The notes under the pieces were generated by a model that saw nothing but the letters and a program-made list of their open reading frames with translations, did no database searches and had not been told where the DNA came from. Shown here piece after piece: positions 45,034 to 53,139 of a stretch of DNA of 64,000 nt (the first letter of the stretch is position 1; the number at the start of each line of letters is the position of its first letter). The stretch lies in contig NZ_CP091851.1 of assembly GCF_022059845.1 (NCBI RefSeq), forward strand, positions 1,984,001-2,048,000, read 5' to 3'. The stretch comes from Terrirubrum flagellatum (GTDB lineage: Bacteria; Pseudomonadota; Alphaproteobacteria; Rhizobiales; Beijerinckiaceae). The position numbers were made by a program, and so were the translations under genes.

Positions 45034-45504
45034 ATGGCAACCCTGCCCGCAGTGGGCGACAAAGCGCCGGACTTCGAGCTGCCGAGAGACGGCGGCGGCT
45101 CCGTCTCGCTGGCGGATTTCAGAGGTCGGAAGCTCGTCCTTTATTTCTACCCCAAGGACGATACGCCGGCCTGCACCGAGGAGGCGATCGCATTCAATCG
45201 CCTGAGGGCGGCGTTCAGGAAGGCCGGCGCCGAGTTGCTGGGCGTATCGGCCGACAGCCCGAAGAAGCATGACCGGTTCAAGAAGAAGCATGACCTCTCG
45301 CTCCCTCTTGCATCGGACGAGACAACCGAAATGCTCCAGCGTTATGGGCTCTGGGTCGAGAAGAGCATGTATGGCCGCACCTTCATGGGGATCGCACGCA
45401 CGACGATTCTCATCGGGCCGGACGGCCGAGTCGTTCGAATCTGGGAGAAGGTTAAGGTCGAAGGCCATGCCGAAGAGGTGCTGGAGGCCGTAACGGCGGG
45501 CTGA
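45034..45504 (+). CDS. bcp: Bcp/PrxQ-type peroxiredoxin with a single cysteine
   Basis: A 156-residue thiol peroxidase that reduces hydrogen peroxide and alkyl hydroperoxides. The peroxidatic cysteine is C47 in YPKDDTPACTEEA. Most Bcp proteins have a resolving cysteine five residues later (CTxEAC); here that position is isoleucine and no other cysteine exists, so it is a one-Cys form that must be resolved by an outside thiol. AAGGAAGG before ATG 45034 is strong. It is divergent from the AsmA-like gene. Confidence 0.92.
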   Translation: MATLPAVGDKAPDFELPRDGGGSVSLADFRGRKLVLYFYPKDDTPACTEEAIAFNRLRAAFRKAGAELLGVSADSPKKHDRFKKKHDLSLPLASDETTEMLQRYGLWVEKSMYGRTFMGIARTTILIGPDGRVVRIWEKVKVEGHAEEVLEAVTAG

Positions 45505-45575
45505 ACGCAACGTTTTCCGAGCCTTCCGGCAAGCGCAGGCCCGCCGTACGGCTTTATTAACCTTAATGCTTTCAC

Positions 45576-46916
45576 ATGAAGCCGCGTGACTTGGAGTTGT
45601 CGCGGTTCATGAGTCTCCACCAGCGTTCCCTGCGGCGCGCGCCCGCTCCCATCGATCCGCCGGGCACGGTCCGGATCAGGCGCCGCGCGCTCTATGCGGC
45701 GACTGCGATGCTCGCCTTCACCAGCGTCTGGAGCGTCGGCGTCACCGCTTTCGTCTTTTTCCGCGACGATCTTTCCGCGCGCCTGATCGCAAGGCAGGTC
45801 GAGAATCAATACGCTTATGAGGAGCGGATCACCGCTCTCAAATCCCATGTCGACCGGCTCGCCAGCCGACAGATGATCGATCAGGACAGCGTCGAGGCGC
45901 GGGTCGCCGAGCTGATGAGCCGGCAGTCTCAGCTCGAGACCCGGAGCGCCATGGTGGCGATGCTGGCGCAAAGCGTCGGCTCCGACGGTGGGACGACGCA
46001 GGCCCGCAAGACCATGCCGGAATCGCCGCTTCTGACCGCGGGGGCGCCGGACGCGCGCCAACCTGTAACGCCGCCAACCGTCACCTCGTTCGCGCCGCTA
46101 ACCCCGCGCCCGCTTCCGGTGTTCGATGAGCCGCTGCGCGGCGGCGACGGATTGCGGCCCTCGAATGACGCCGTCAAACCGGACGCCAACGAACCCCTGA
46201 AGCAGCGGGTCTCTTCACTTGGTCGGTCGCTGTCCACGATGGAGAAGCAGCAGCTCAGCGCGCTTGATCAGATCGAATCGCAGTCGCGCGGCAAGGTGCA
46301 GCGCCTGCGCAGCGTGATGGCTGAAGCGGGCGTCGATCCTGACCGCGTCGCTCCGTCGCCAGCGGCCGCTACGAGCAATCCCATGGGCGGGCCGTTGGTG
46401 CCGCTCTCCGCTTCCGATGCGCAGAATTTCGACGTCGCGCTCTTGCGCGCGCGCCAGATCGTGCAAACAGCTCAGCGCCTGACCAAGGCGTCGCGCTTTC
46501 TGCCGCTGCGCCATCCGCTCGGCCATCCCGCCGATGTGACCTCGCCCTTCGGCGTGCGCAACGATCCCTTCCTGCGCGGCTATGCCATGCATACTGGCAT
46601 CGACTTTCGCGGCGATTATGGCTCGCCCGCGCGCGCCACCGGCGCCGGCGTCGTCACCAAGGCGGAATATACCGGCGGCTACGGCAACATGGTCGAGGTC
46701 GATCACGGCAACGGGCTCGCGACGCGCTACGCGCATCTCTCCGCGATCCTCGTTAGCGAAGGCCAGAAAGTGGACGCCGGTGCCGTTGTCGGGCGAGTCG
46801 GATCGACCGGACGTTCGACCGGCAATCACCTCCACTACGAGGTGCGCGTCACCGGCGATGCGACCGATCCCAACAAGTTCCTGAAGATCGGCGGGCGCAA
46901 CCGCGATTTGCTGTAA
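45576..46916 (+). CDS. M23 family peptidoglycan metallopeptidase with coiled coil
   Basis: A 446-residue envelope protein with one transmembrane helix at about 43-66, a coiled-coil segment around 80-135 (rich in E, Q, R, L), a proline-rich linker, a second coil near 205-255 and a C-terminal LytM domain. Zinc ligands are visible: H339 and D343 in HTGID, and H418/H420 in HLHYE. The intact ligand set implies an active endopeptidase, unlike the degenerate EnvC type. The arrangement resembles the rhizobial polar-growth peptidase RgsM, but that identity is inference. The gene follows bcp and converges with DUF1345. Confidence 0.86.
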   Translation: MKPRDLELSRFMSLHQRSLRRAPAPIDPPGTVRIRRRALYAATAMLAFTSVWSVGVTAFVFFRDDLSARLIARQVENQYAYEERITALKSHVDRLASRQMIDQDSVEARVAELMSRQSQLETRSAMVAMLAQSVGSDGGTTQARKTMPESPLLTAGAPDARQPVTPPTVTSFAPLTPRPLPVFDEPLRGGDGLRPSNDAVKPDANEPLKQRVSSLGRSLSTMEKQQLSALDQIESQSRGKVQRLRSVMAEAGVDPDRVAPSPAAATSNPMGGPLVPLSASDAQNFDVALLRARQIVQTAQRLTKASRFLPLRHPLGHPADVTSPFGVRNDPFLRGYAMHTGIDFRGDYGSPARATGAGVVTKAEYTGGYGNMVEVDHGNGLATRYAHLSAILVSEGQKVDAGAVVGRVGSTGRSTGNHLHYEVRVTGDATDPNKFLKIGGRNRDLL

Positions 46917-46918
46917 CG

Positions 46919-47566
46919 TCAGCCGCCGATCAGGCTGGCGGCGATGTTGATCGTCAGCGCGATGATCGCCGTGTTGAAGACGAACGCCGCGACGCCCTGC
47001 GCCGTAACGACCCGCCGCAGCGACGGCGATGTGATCATGATATCAGCCGTCTGATTGGCGAGACCGATCACAAAGGCGAAATGCACGAAATCGCCGTAGA
47101 GCGGCGCAGCGTCGCCAGGGAATTTCAAACCGCCCGGCTCCTCGCCATCGTCGGGCGAATAATATTCATGCGCGTAATGCAGCGCGAACATGAGATGCAC
47201 GACGGTCCATGACAGGCAGATCGTTACGATCGTCAGCGCAACCACCCAGCTGCCATAGCCCTTATCGCTTTTCGCCGCGGCGAGGTCGAGAATGATCGCA
47301 GCGACGCTGATCGCCGCTGCAGCCAGCGTGACGACGAGGATGGAGGCGCGGCCGCCGTCGAGTTCTTCAGCGCGACGACGCAGGCCCTCGAGATCGGTGC
47401 GCCACATGATCACCGACATCATGACGATGAAGAAGATTGCGCCCGCATCCCAGCCAAGAAGCCCGCGCGTCGACAGTTCGAGCGATGATGGCGTCAGGAG
47501 CGTCGCGACGATCGCGACGACAATCGACAGACTCATCGCCGGCCGCATGCGGAAGAATGTCAGCAT
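46919..47566 (-). CDS. DUF1345 domain-containing membrane protein
   Basis: A 215-residue protein with about five transmembrane helices and the DUF1345 patterns RGLLGWDAGAIFFI near the N-terminus, then LSWTVVHLMFALHYAHEYY and FVHFAFVIGLANQTADI. These invariant histidines and tyrosines hint at a metal or ion role, but no function is established. I use ATG 47566, with GGAAGAGG eight bases upstream; a TTG at 47596 would overlap prfB. It is last in a minus-strand run amiC-mrcA-prfB-DUF1345. Confidence 0.85.
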   Translation of the reverse strand: MLTFFRMRPAMSLSIVVAIVATLLTPSSLELSTRGLLGWDAGAIFFIVMMSVIMWRTDLEGLRRRAEELDGGRASILVVTLAAAAISVAAIILDLAAAKSDKGYGSWVVALTIVTICLSWTVVHLMFALHYAHEYYSPDDGEEPGGLKFPGDAAPLYGDFVHFAFVIGLANQTADIMITSPSLRRVVTAQGVAAFVFNTAIIALTINIAASLIGG

Positions 47567-47588
47567 GGCCGGCCTCTTCCGCTGATCG

Positions 47589-48717
47589 CTAGTCAATATC
47601 CTCGACGACGGCGCCGCCGCCGTGAATGCGCTGCGCCAGAGCGGCTTCCATGAAGCCGTCGAGATCGCCGTCGAGGACGTCAGACGGCGTTCCCGACGTA
47701 ACGCCCGTGCGTAAGTCCTTCACGAGCTGATAGGGCTGCAGCACATAGGAGCGGATCTGATGGCCCCAGCCGATATCGGTCTTTGAGGCGGCCGCGGCGT
47801 TCGCCTTCTCTTCACGCTTCTTCAACTCGGCCTCATAGATGCGCGCGCGCAGCATGTTCCAAGCCGTGGCGCGGTTCTTGTGCTGGGAGCGCTCGCTCTG
47901 GCAGGCGACGACGATGCCGGTCGGAATATGCGTGATGCGCACCGCTGAGTCGGTCGTGTTGACGTGCTGGCCGCCCGCGCCCGACGAGCGGTAGGTGTCG
48001 ATCCGGCAATCCGATTCCTTGATGTCGACTTCGATGCGATCATCGACGACGGGATAGACCCAGATCGACGCAAAACTCGTGTGGCGACGCGCATTGGAAT
48101 CGTAGGGCGAGATGCGCACGAGGCGATGCACGCCCGACTCGGTCTTCAGCCAGCCATAGGCGTTGTGGCCCTTGACCGTGATCGTCGCCGACTTGATGCC
48201 GGCTTCTTCGCCGTCGTTCCGGTCGTTCAGCTCCACCTTGTATTTGTGACGTTCCGCCCAGCGGGTGACCATGCGCAACAGCATCTGCGCCCAGTCCTGG
48301 CTCTCGGTGCCGCCGGCGCCGGAATTGATTTCGACATAGGTGTCATTGGCGTCGGCTTCGCCCGAGAGCAGCGTCTCGACCTGCAGCCTCGCAGCCTCCT
48401 TGGCGAGACCAAGGACGGCGTTCTCGCCTTCCTTGACGGTCGACTCGTCTTCCTCGGCTTCGCCGAGTTCGATCAGCGTCACAGCGTCATCAACGTCGCG
48501 CTCGAAGCGCTTGATCGCGCCAAGCTGCGCGTCGAGCGTCGTACGCTCGCGCATCACCTGCGAAGCTTTGGCGGGATCGTTCCAGAGATCAGGGGATTCG
48601 GCGAGCTGGTTCAGCTCGGCCAGACGTCGCTCAGCCTTGTCGACGTCAAAGATGCCTCCTCAGCAGTCCGATCGACTGCTTGATCTCTTCGAGATGATTG
48701 TAAATTTCGGCGCGCAT
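47589..48717 (-). CDS. prfB: Peptide chain release factor 2, with programmed +1 frameshift
   Basis: Release factor for UGA and UAA. Translation starts at ATG 48717 and reads 23 codons ([16 protein letters not shown] onward) to an in-frame TGA at 48648-48646; a +1 shift on CTT then continues in the second frame from GAC for 352 codons, giving 375 residues, the normal RF2 length. The site reads AGGAGG-CAT-CTTTGAC, the classic internal Shine-Dalgarno plus slippery CUU-UGA-C. The peptidyl-hydrolysis motif GGQ is in [15 protein letters not shown]. Annotating only the second frame would lose the N-terminus. It is flanked by mrcA upstream and DUF1345 downstream. Confidence 0.95.
48645..48660 (-). 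other. prfB: Programmed frameshift signal of prfB
   Basis: On the minus strand AGGAGG-CAT-CTT-TGA-C: an internal Shine-Dalgarno with three-base spacing to the slippery CTT and the weakly terminated TGA-C. This feedback lets low RF2 levels raise frameshifting and hence RF2 synthesis. Confidence 0.95.
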
Positions 48718-48819
48718 GGCGACGCGGGAATCCCTGCTGTCCGGATATGTCGGCTGCGTCCATAACGACGCGACGCAGCGCTGGCAAACGATCGCCGGCG
48801 CCGCTCAAAACTCAGATGG

Positions 48820-51207
48820 TCAGTAGAGGCCGCCGGTGCCAGTGCCGACCGCGCGTGGCGCGCCGCTCGACGCGGTCGTCCCGCCAGTCGAGCCGGGGAA
48901 CGAGTAGCTGTCGCCGGGGCCGGTGCCGGGCTTGAAGGCTTCCATGATGTTGCCGACGCGCACGAGCTTGATTCCCGGGGGAATTTTGAACGGCGTGTCC
49001 GGCTGGTCCTTCAGCGCCATGCGCATGAAGTCGCGGAAGATCGGCGCGGCGTAGGCGCCGCCCGTCGAAGAGTCACCGAGCGAGCGCGGCTTGTCGTAGC
49101 CGAGATAGACGCCCATCACGAGATTGGCGGAGAAGCCGACGAACCAGACATCCTTCGCCTCGTTGGTCGTGCCCGTCTTGCCCGCGAGATACTGGCGGCC
49201 GAGCTCCCTGACGATGGTCGCGGTGCCGCGCTGGATCACGCCCTGCATGATGGATGTGATCTGGTAGGCGGTCATCGGATCAATCACCAGCTCGCGATTG
49301 TCGCGCAGTTTCGGCTCCGGCTGATTGTCCCACTTGTCGACCTTGCAGGCGTCGCACTGGCGATCGTCATGGCGGAAAATCGTCGCGCCCCAGCGATCCT
49401 GGATGCGGTCGATGAGCGTCGGTTTGATGCGGCGGCCGCCATTCGCGAACATCGAATAGCCGGTCACCATGCGCATCACAGTCGTCTCGCCGGCGCCGAG
49501 CGACATCGAGAGCACCGGCAGCAACTCGTCATAGACGCCGAAGCGCTTCGCATATTCGGCGATGAGCGGCATGCCGATATCCTGCGCCAGATGCACCGTC
49601 ATGAGGTTGCGCGACTGCTCGATGCCGACGCGCAACGGCAGCGGACCACGACCGGCTCCACCGCCGTAATTCTCAGGCCGCCACACTTCGCCATTGCCCT
49701 GATCGATCTCGATGGGGCCGTCGACGACGATGCTGGTCGGGGTGTAGCCGTTGTCGAGAGCCGTCGCGTAAACGAACGGCTTGAACGACGATCCAGGCTG
49801 CCGCATCGCCTGCGTGGCGCGGTTGAATTCGCTCTGGTCGAAGGAGAAGCCGCCGACCATCGCCTTCACGCGGCCGGTCCAGGGGTCCATCGCGACGAGC
49901 GCGCCCGACACCTCAGGCTGCTGGCGCAGCCGCACCTGCCCCGGCTTGCCGTCCAGCGGCTCGACATAGATCACGTCGCCCGGCTGCACGACCTGCGACA
50001 CCGAACCCTTGCGGGTCCATTTGATGCCGTCGGCGGTGAGCTGCGCATATTCGCGCTCGCGTGAAATTTCGCCTGACTTCTCCTTGCGCGGCTGCAGTCC
50101 AATGCGCGCCGACTGCTGTGCGACGTCGAGCACCACGGCGTACCGCCAAGGCTGGATGTCCGTGTAGAGCGGCAGGTCGGCTAGCGCGAGGCCCCATTCG
50201 CGAGCGCCGAAATCGATCTTCTGCTGCGAGCCGCGCCAACCGCGAGCCTCATCGTAACGGACAAGGCCGTCGACGAACGCCTTGCGCGCCATCACCTGCA
50301 TGGCCGGATCGAGCGTCGTGCGCACCGACAGGCCGCCTTCGAGGAGCTTCTTATAGCCGTAGCGGTCGGCGATCTCGCGGCGGACTTCTTCCGCGAAGAA
50401 GCCGGCGGCGAAGGAGTTCGGCGAAAGCGTGCGGAAGGTGACGCCGAGCGGCATCTTCTGCGCCTTGTCGCCGTCTTCCTTCTTGACATAGCCGTTGGCG
50501 ACCATGCGCTCGATCACCCAGTTGCGGCGGGCGACGGCGGCGTCGCGATTGCGCACGGGCGAATAGTTCTCAGGGCCTTTCGGCAGAGCCGCGATATAGG
50601 CGAGCTCATGGAGCTGCAATTCGTGCACCGACTTGCCGAAATAGTTCAGCGAGGCGGCGGCGACGCCGTAATTGCCGGAGCCGAGATAGATTTCGTTGAG
50701 ATAGAGCTCGAGGATGCGATCCTTCGAGTAGGTCGCCTCCATGCGGAGCGCGATCAGCATTTCCTTGATCTTGCGCTCGACGGTGCGCTCGTTCGAAAGC
50801 AGGAAGTTCTTCGCAACCTGCTGGGTGATGGTCGAGGCGCCCGACTGACGCTTGTCGCTGCGGCCCTGCACCATTTGCAGCGACGCGCGGACGATGCCCT
50901 CGGGGTCGATGCCCATATGGGTGTAGAAGTTCTTGTCCTCCGCCGAGAGGAAGGCCGCGATCATCATCTTCGGCACGGCCTGGATCGGCAGATAAAGGCG
51001 CCGCTCCTTGTAATATTCGGCGAGCAGGCTGCCGTCGCCGGCATGGACGCGGGTGGTTACTGGCGGCTCGTAGTTGGCGAGCTGGGTGTAGTCAGGCAGG
51101 TCGCGCGCGTTCTTCCAGAGATAGAAACCGGCGACCGCCGATCCCACGAGGAACAGCATCGCGCCAATCGCGAACAGGAATCCCAGGAATCGAACGACGA
51201 ATCTCAT
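48820..51207 (-). CDS. mrcA: Penicillin-binding protein 1A (bifunctional)
   Basis: A 795-residue bifunctional peptidoglycan synthase anchored by a helix at about 7-31. The glycosyltransferase domain (GT51) has the catalytic glutamate in SAEDKNFYTHMGIDPEG; the transpeptidase has SSFK (S473, K476), SRN and KTG (K677 in AGKTGTTNE). About 200 residues between the two are the usual linker/OB-like region. The C-terminal tail is glycine/serine-rich. AAGGTG precedes ATG 51207. It follows amiC on the same strand after 143 bases, and prfB follows. Confidence 0.95.
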   Translation of the reverse strand: MRFVVRFLGFLFAIGAMLFLVGSAVAGFYLWKNARDLPDYTQLANYEPPVTTRVHAGDGSLLAEYYKERRLYLPIQAVPKMMIAAFLSAEDKNFYTHMGIDPEGIVRASLQMVQGRSDKRQSGASTITQQVAKNFLLSNERTVERKIKEMLIALRMEATYSKDRILELYLNEIYLGSGNYGVAAASLNYFGKSVHELQLHELAYIAALPKGPENYSPVRNRDAAVARRNWVIERMVANGYVKKEDGDKAQKMPLGVTFRTLSPNSFAAGFFAEEVRREIADRYGYKKLLEGGLSVRTTLDPAMQVMARKAFVDGLVRYDEARGWRGSQQKIDFGAREWGLALADLPLYTDIQPWRYAVVLDVAQQSARIGLQPRKEKSGEISREREYAQLTADGIKWTRKGSVSQVVQPGDVIYVEPLDGKPGQVRLRQQPEVSGALVAMDPWTGRVKAMVGGFSFDQSEFNRATQAMRQPGSSFKPFVYATALDNGYTPTSIVVDGPIEIDQGNGEVWRPENYGGGAGRGPLPLRVGIEQSRNLMTVHLAQDIGMPLIAEYAKRFGVYDELLPVLSMSLGAGETTVMRMVTGYSMFANGGRRIKPTLIDRIQDRWGATIFRHDDRQCDACKVDKWDNQPEPKLRDNRELVIDPMTAYQITSIMQGVIQRGTATIVRELGRQYLAGKTGTTNEAKDVWFVGFSANLVMGVYLGYDKPRSLGDSSTGGAYAAPIFRDFMRMALKDQPDTPFKIPPGIKLVRVGNIMEAFKPGTGPGDSYSFPGSTGGTTASSGAPRAVGTGTGGLY

Positions 51208-51350
51208 CGCACCTTGTCCGCTTCGCGCTCCCGCCCCCTGAGAGCGCGCCCAAAAGCATCAAACGACGGAATAGCCCATGATACGCGACATCATGCCGAT
51301 CCGCCACCGGCGCGTGACGCAAAAGCATGTTCGAAACAAGGCGCTGACCG

Positions 51351-52628
51351 TCACGGCCGTCCCCGGCGCGCGAAATACGCGTCGATCGAGGCCAGGATCG
51401 CATCGCCCGCCTTGGCCCGCCCCTCAGGCGAGGTCAAGACCGTGATGTCCCTGGCGTTGGTGAGATAGCCGAGTTCGATCAGCACGGAGGGAACGTCAGG
51501 CGCCATCAGGACGCGAAAGCCGGCCGATTTCAGAGGCGTTTTGTGCATCGGCAGCGCCGCTCCCAGCCCCCCGGCCAGCGCCTGTGCAAAGCGATGGGAA
51601 AAGGCGCGCGTCTCGCGCCGGGTCAGATCGGAGAGGATGTCGTTCACATCATCGATCAGTTCCGTCGCCGTGTCGGCGCCAGCGGCGCTGTCCGAGCGAT
51701 TTTCCGATTCCGCCAGCCGCGCGGCATAGGCGTCGGAGGCTTTATCGGAGCCGGTGTAAATAGAAGCGCCTCGCACCCCATCGTCGCCGGTCAGCGCATC
51801 GGCGTGGAGCGAAATCATCAGGTCCGCCTGCGATCGCCGCGCGAACTTCACGCGGTCTGCGAGCGACACGAACACGTCGTCATCGCGCGTCATCGAAACC
51901 CTGTAACGTCCTGTGGCGACGAGCTTTTCCTTCAAAGCGCGGGCGACGTCGAAGACGATCGTCTTCTCGTACATGCCGTTCCTGGCGCGGGCTCCGGGGT
52001 CGACGCCGCCATGGCCGGGATCAATCACCAGCAAAGGGCGCGGATCGGGAGCGGGAGGAGCTGCGGGCGGCGCGATCGAGGCGGTGCGCAGGGGCTCGCG
52101 CGCAGCGCGCGCGAATGAGGCGCGATCGATCCGGGCGAGCTTGATTAAGAGGCTCGCATACCTCTGCTCGCCAATCGTCTCGACCCGCGCGTCCGCGCTC
52201 GCCGGCTGGGCGAGGTCGATGACGATGCGGGATTTGCCGGCGCTGAACAGGCCGAATCGGAACGAACGGATCAGCCCGCTTGATTTGGCGCCTGCGTCGT
52301 CGCGGAGCTGGAAATTGACCTCGGGCAGATCGACGATCACCCGATCGGGCCTTTCGAGAAGGAAGGCTGACACGTCGACCGGGCGCGACAGCCGGATCAG
52401 GAGCGTCGAACCGCCGTCCGCATTCTGGACCTCGGCGTCGTAGGCGACGGGCGCGGCCGGGCTGGCCGGCAGATTCGCGGCCTGGGCGAAGCGGCGCCAT
52501 GCCGGCGGCGTCGCCGCCGCCCCGGCCGCCAGCGCCAGCAGCGCCAGCGCCGCGCTCAGGGCGCGCGCGAACGGGCGCAGCGGGGATCGGGGACCGGATC
52601 GGCGCATGCTCGCATTTGGCGACGTCAT
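51351..52628 (-). CDS. amiC: N-acetylmuramoyl-L-alanine amidase (AmiC type)
   Basis: A 425-residue exported amidase that splits peptides from glycan strands during daughter-cell separation. A signal sequence ends near residue 40 (ALAAGAAATPP); an AMIN domain spans about 60-150 for septal targeting; Amidase_3 spans about 195-420, with zinc/catalytic residues H206 in DPGHGG, E in the MYEKT helix, H in SLHAD and E in IELGYLTN. The start may be ATG 52628 or 52607. It is divergent from rne across a 511-base gap. Confidence 0.92.
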   Translation of the reverse strand: MTSPNASMRRSGPRSPLRPFARALSAALALLALAAGAAATPPAWRRFAQAANLPASPAAPVAYDAEVQNADGGSTLLIRLSRPVDVSAFLLERPDRVIVDLPEVNFQLRDDAGAKSSGLIRSFRFGLFSAGKSRIVIDLAQPASADARVETIGEQRYASLLIKLARIDRASFARAAREPLRTASIAPPAAPPAPDPRPLLVIDPGHGGVDPGARARNGMYEKTIVFDVARALKEKLVATGRYRVSMTRDDDVFVSLADRVKFARRSQADLMISLHADALTGDDGVRGASIYTGSDKASDAYAARLAESENRSDSAAGADTATELIDDVNDILSDLTRRETRAFSHRFAQALAGGLGAALPMHKTPLKSAGFRVLMAPDVPSVLIELGYLTNARDITVLTSPEGRAKAGDAILASIDAYFARRGRP

Positions 52629-53139
52629 GGTTAACGATACATGATCGGCCGCCTTGCCAAGGGCCGGGAAAGCCCTTTCCCGGAAATCTTGCCAAGGCCA
52701 AGCCGAGCCCGTATGGACTATTTATTGCGGAACACGACCCCATATCCTTGAGTCGAGCCGAGGGTTCGCGAGGAACTTCAAAGGCGTGAGCCGCGGCAGG
52801 CGACCGGTCCGGACGGGCCAGGCCGCCATGCGGAGCCGATGCGCTCCCTCTGAGGTGTCGATGAACTTACACGCGCGTTCGCATCGCCGGGATTGGTCGC
52901 CGAAGGGCGAAGCCAGGGCGTTACGGGCGGTCGCTTGCGGTTCTGACGCCGCCGAATTTGTTTTCACCTGCAGCGCCCCATCGCTCATATCCACCGGCGC
53001 CGCCGAGCTTCTCCTATTCCTGTCGAATTCAGCGACCCGTGACCCCGAGCCATCGCCCTCATTGCGCGAGGCTCGGCCATGACCCGCATCACGCCAGACA
53101 ACGGAAGAGCCCAGGCGCGCGCCCCAAAGAGGTCCGCCC
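52629..53139 (+). promoter_or_regulatory. Long intergenic region: rne promoter and leader
   Basis: This 511-base gap separates divergent amiC and rne. It holds a promoter-like pair at 52689-52717, a perfect nine-base inverted repeat CCGGGAAAG-CC-CTTTCCCGG at 52664-52683, and a CCGAGCC/GGCTCGG stem at 53045-53076. A short frame of 73 codons at 52861-53082 starts after GAGG, but its composition does not persuade me. The leader of about 420 bases before rne is long, as in other bacteria where RNase E controls its own message. Confidence 0.6.
52689..52717 (+). promoter_or_regulatory. Candidate sigma-70 promoter for rne
   Basis: TTGCCA and TATGGA are spaced by 17 bases, matching housekeeping-type -35 and -10 elements imperfectly. 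The start of transcription would lie near 52724, about 415 bases before the rne ATG. Confidence 0.42.

Noticed and set aside
52861-53082. A 73-codon leader frame before rne with GAGG upstream
   Set aside because: No recognisable family or codon signal beyond background; kept only as a remark on the leader.
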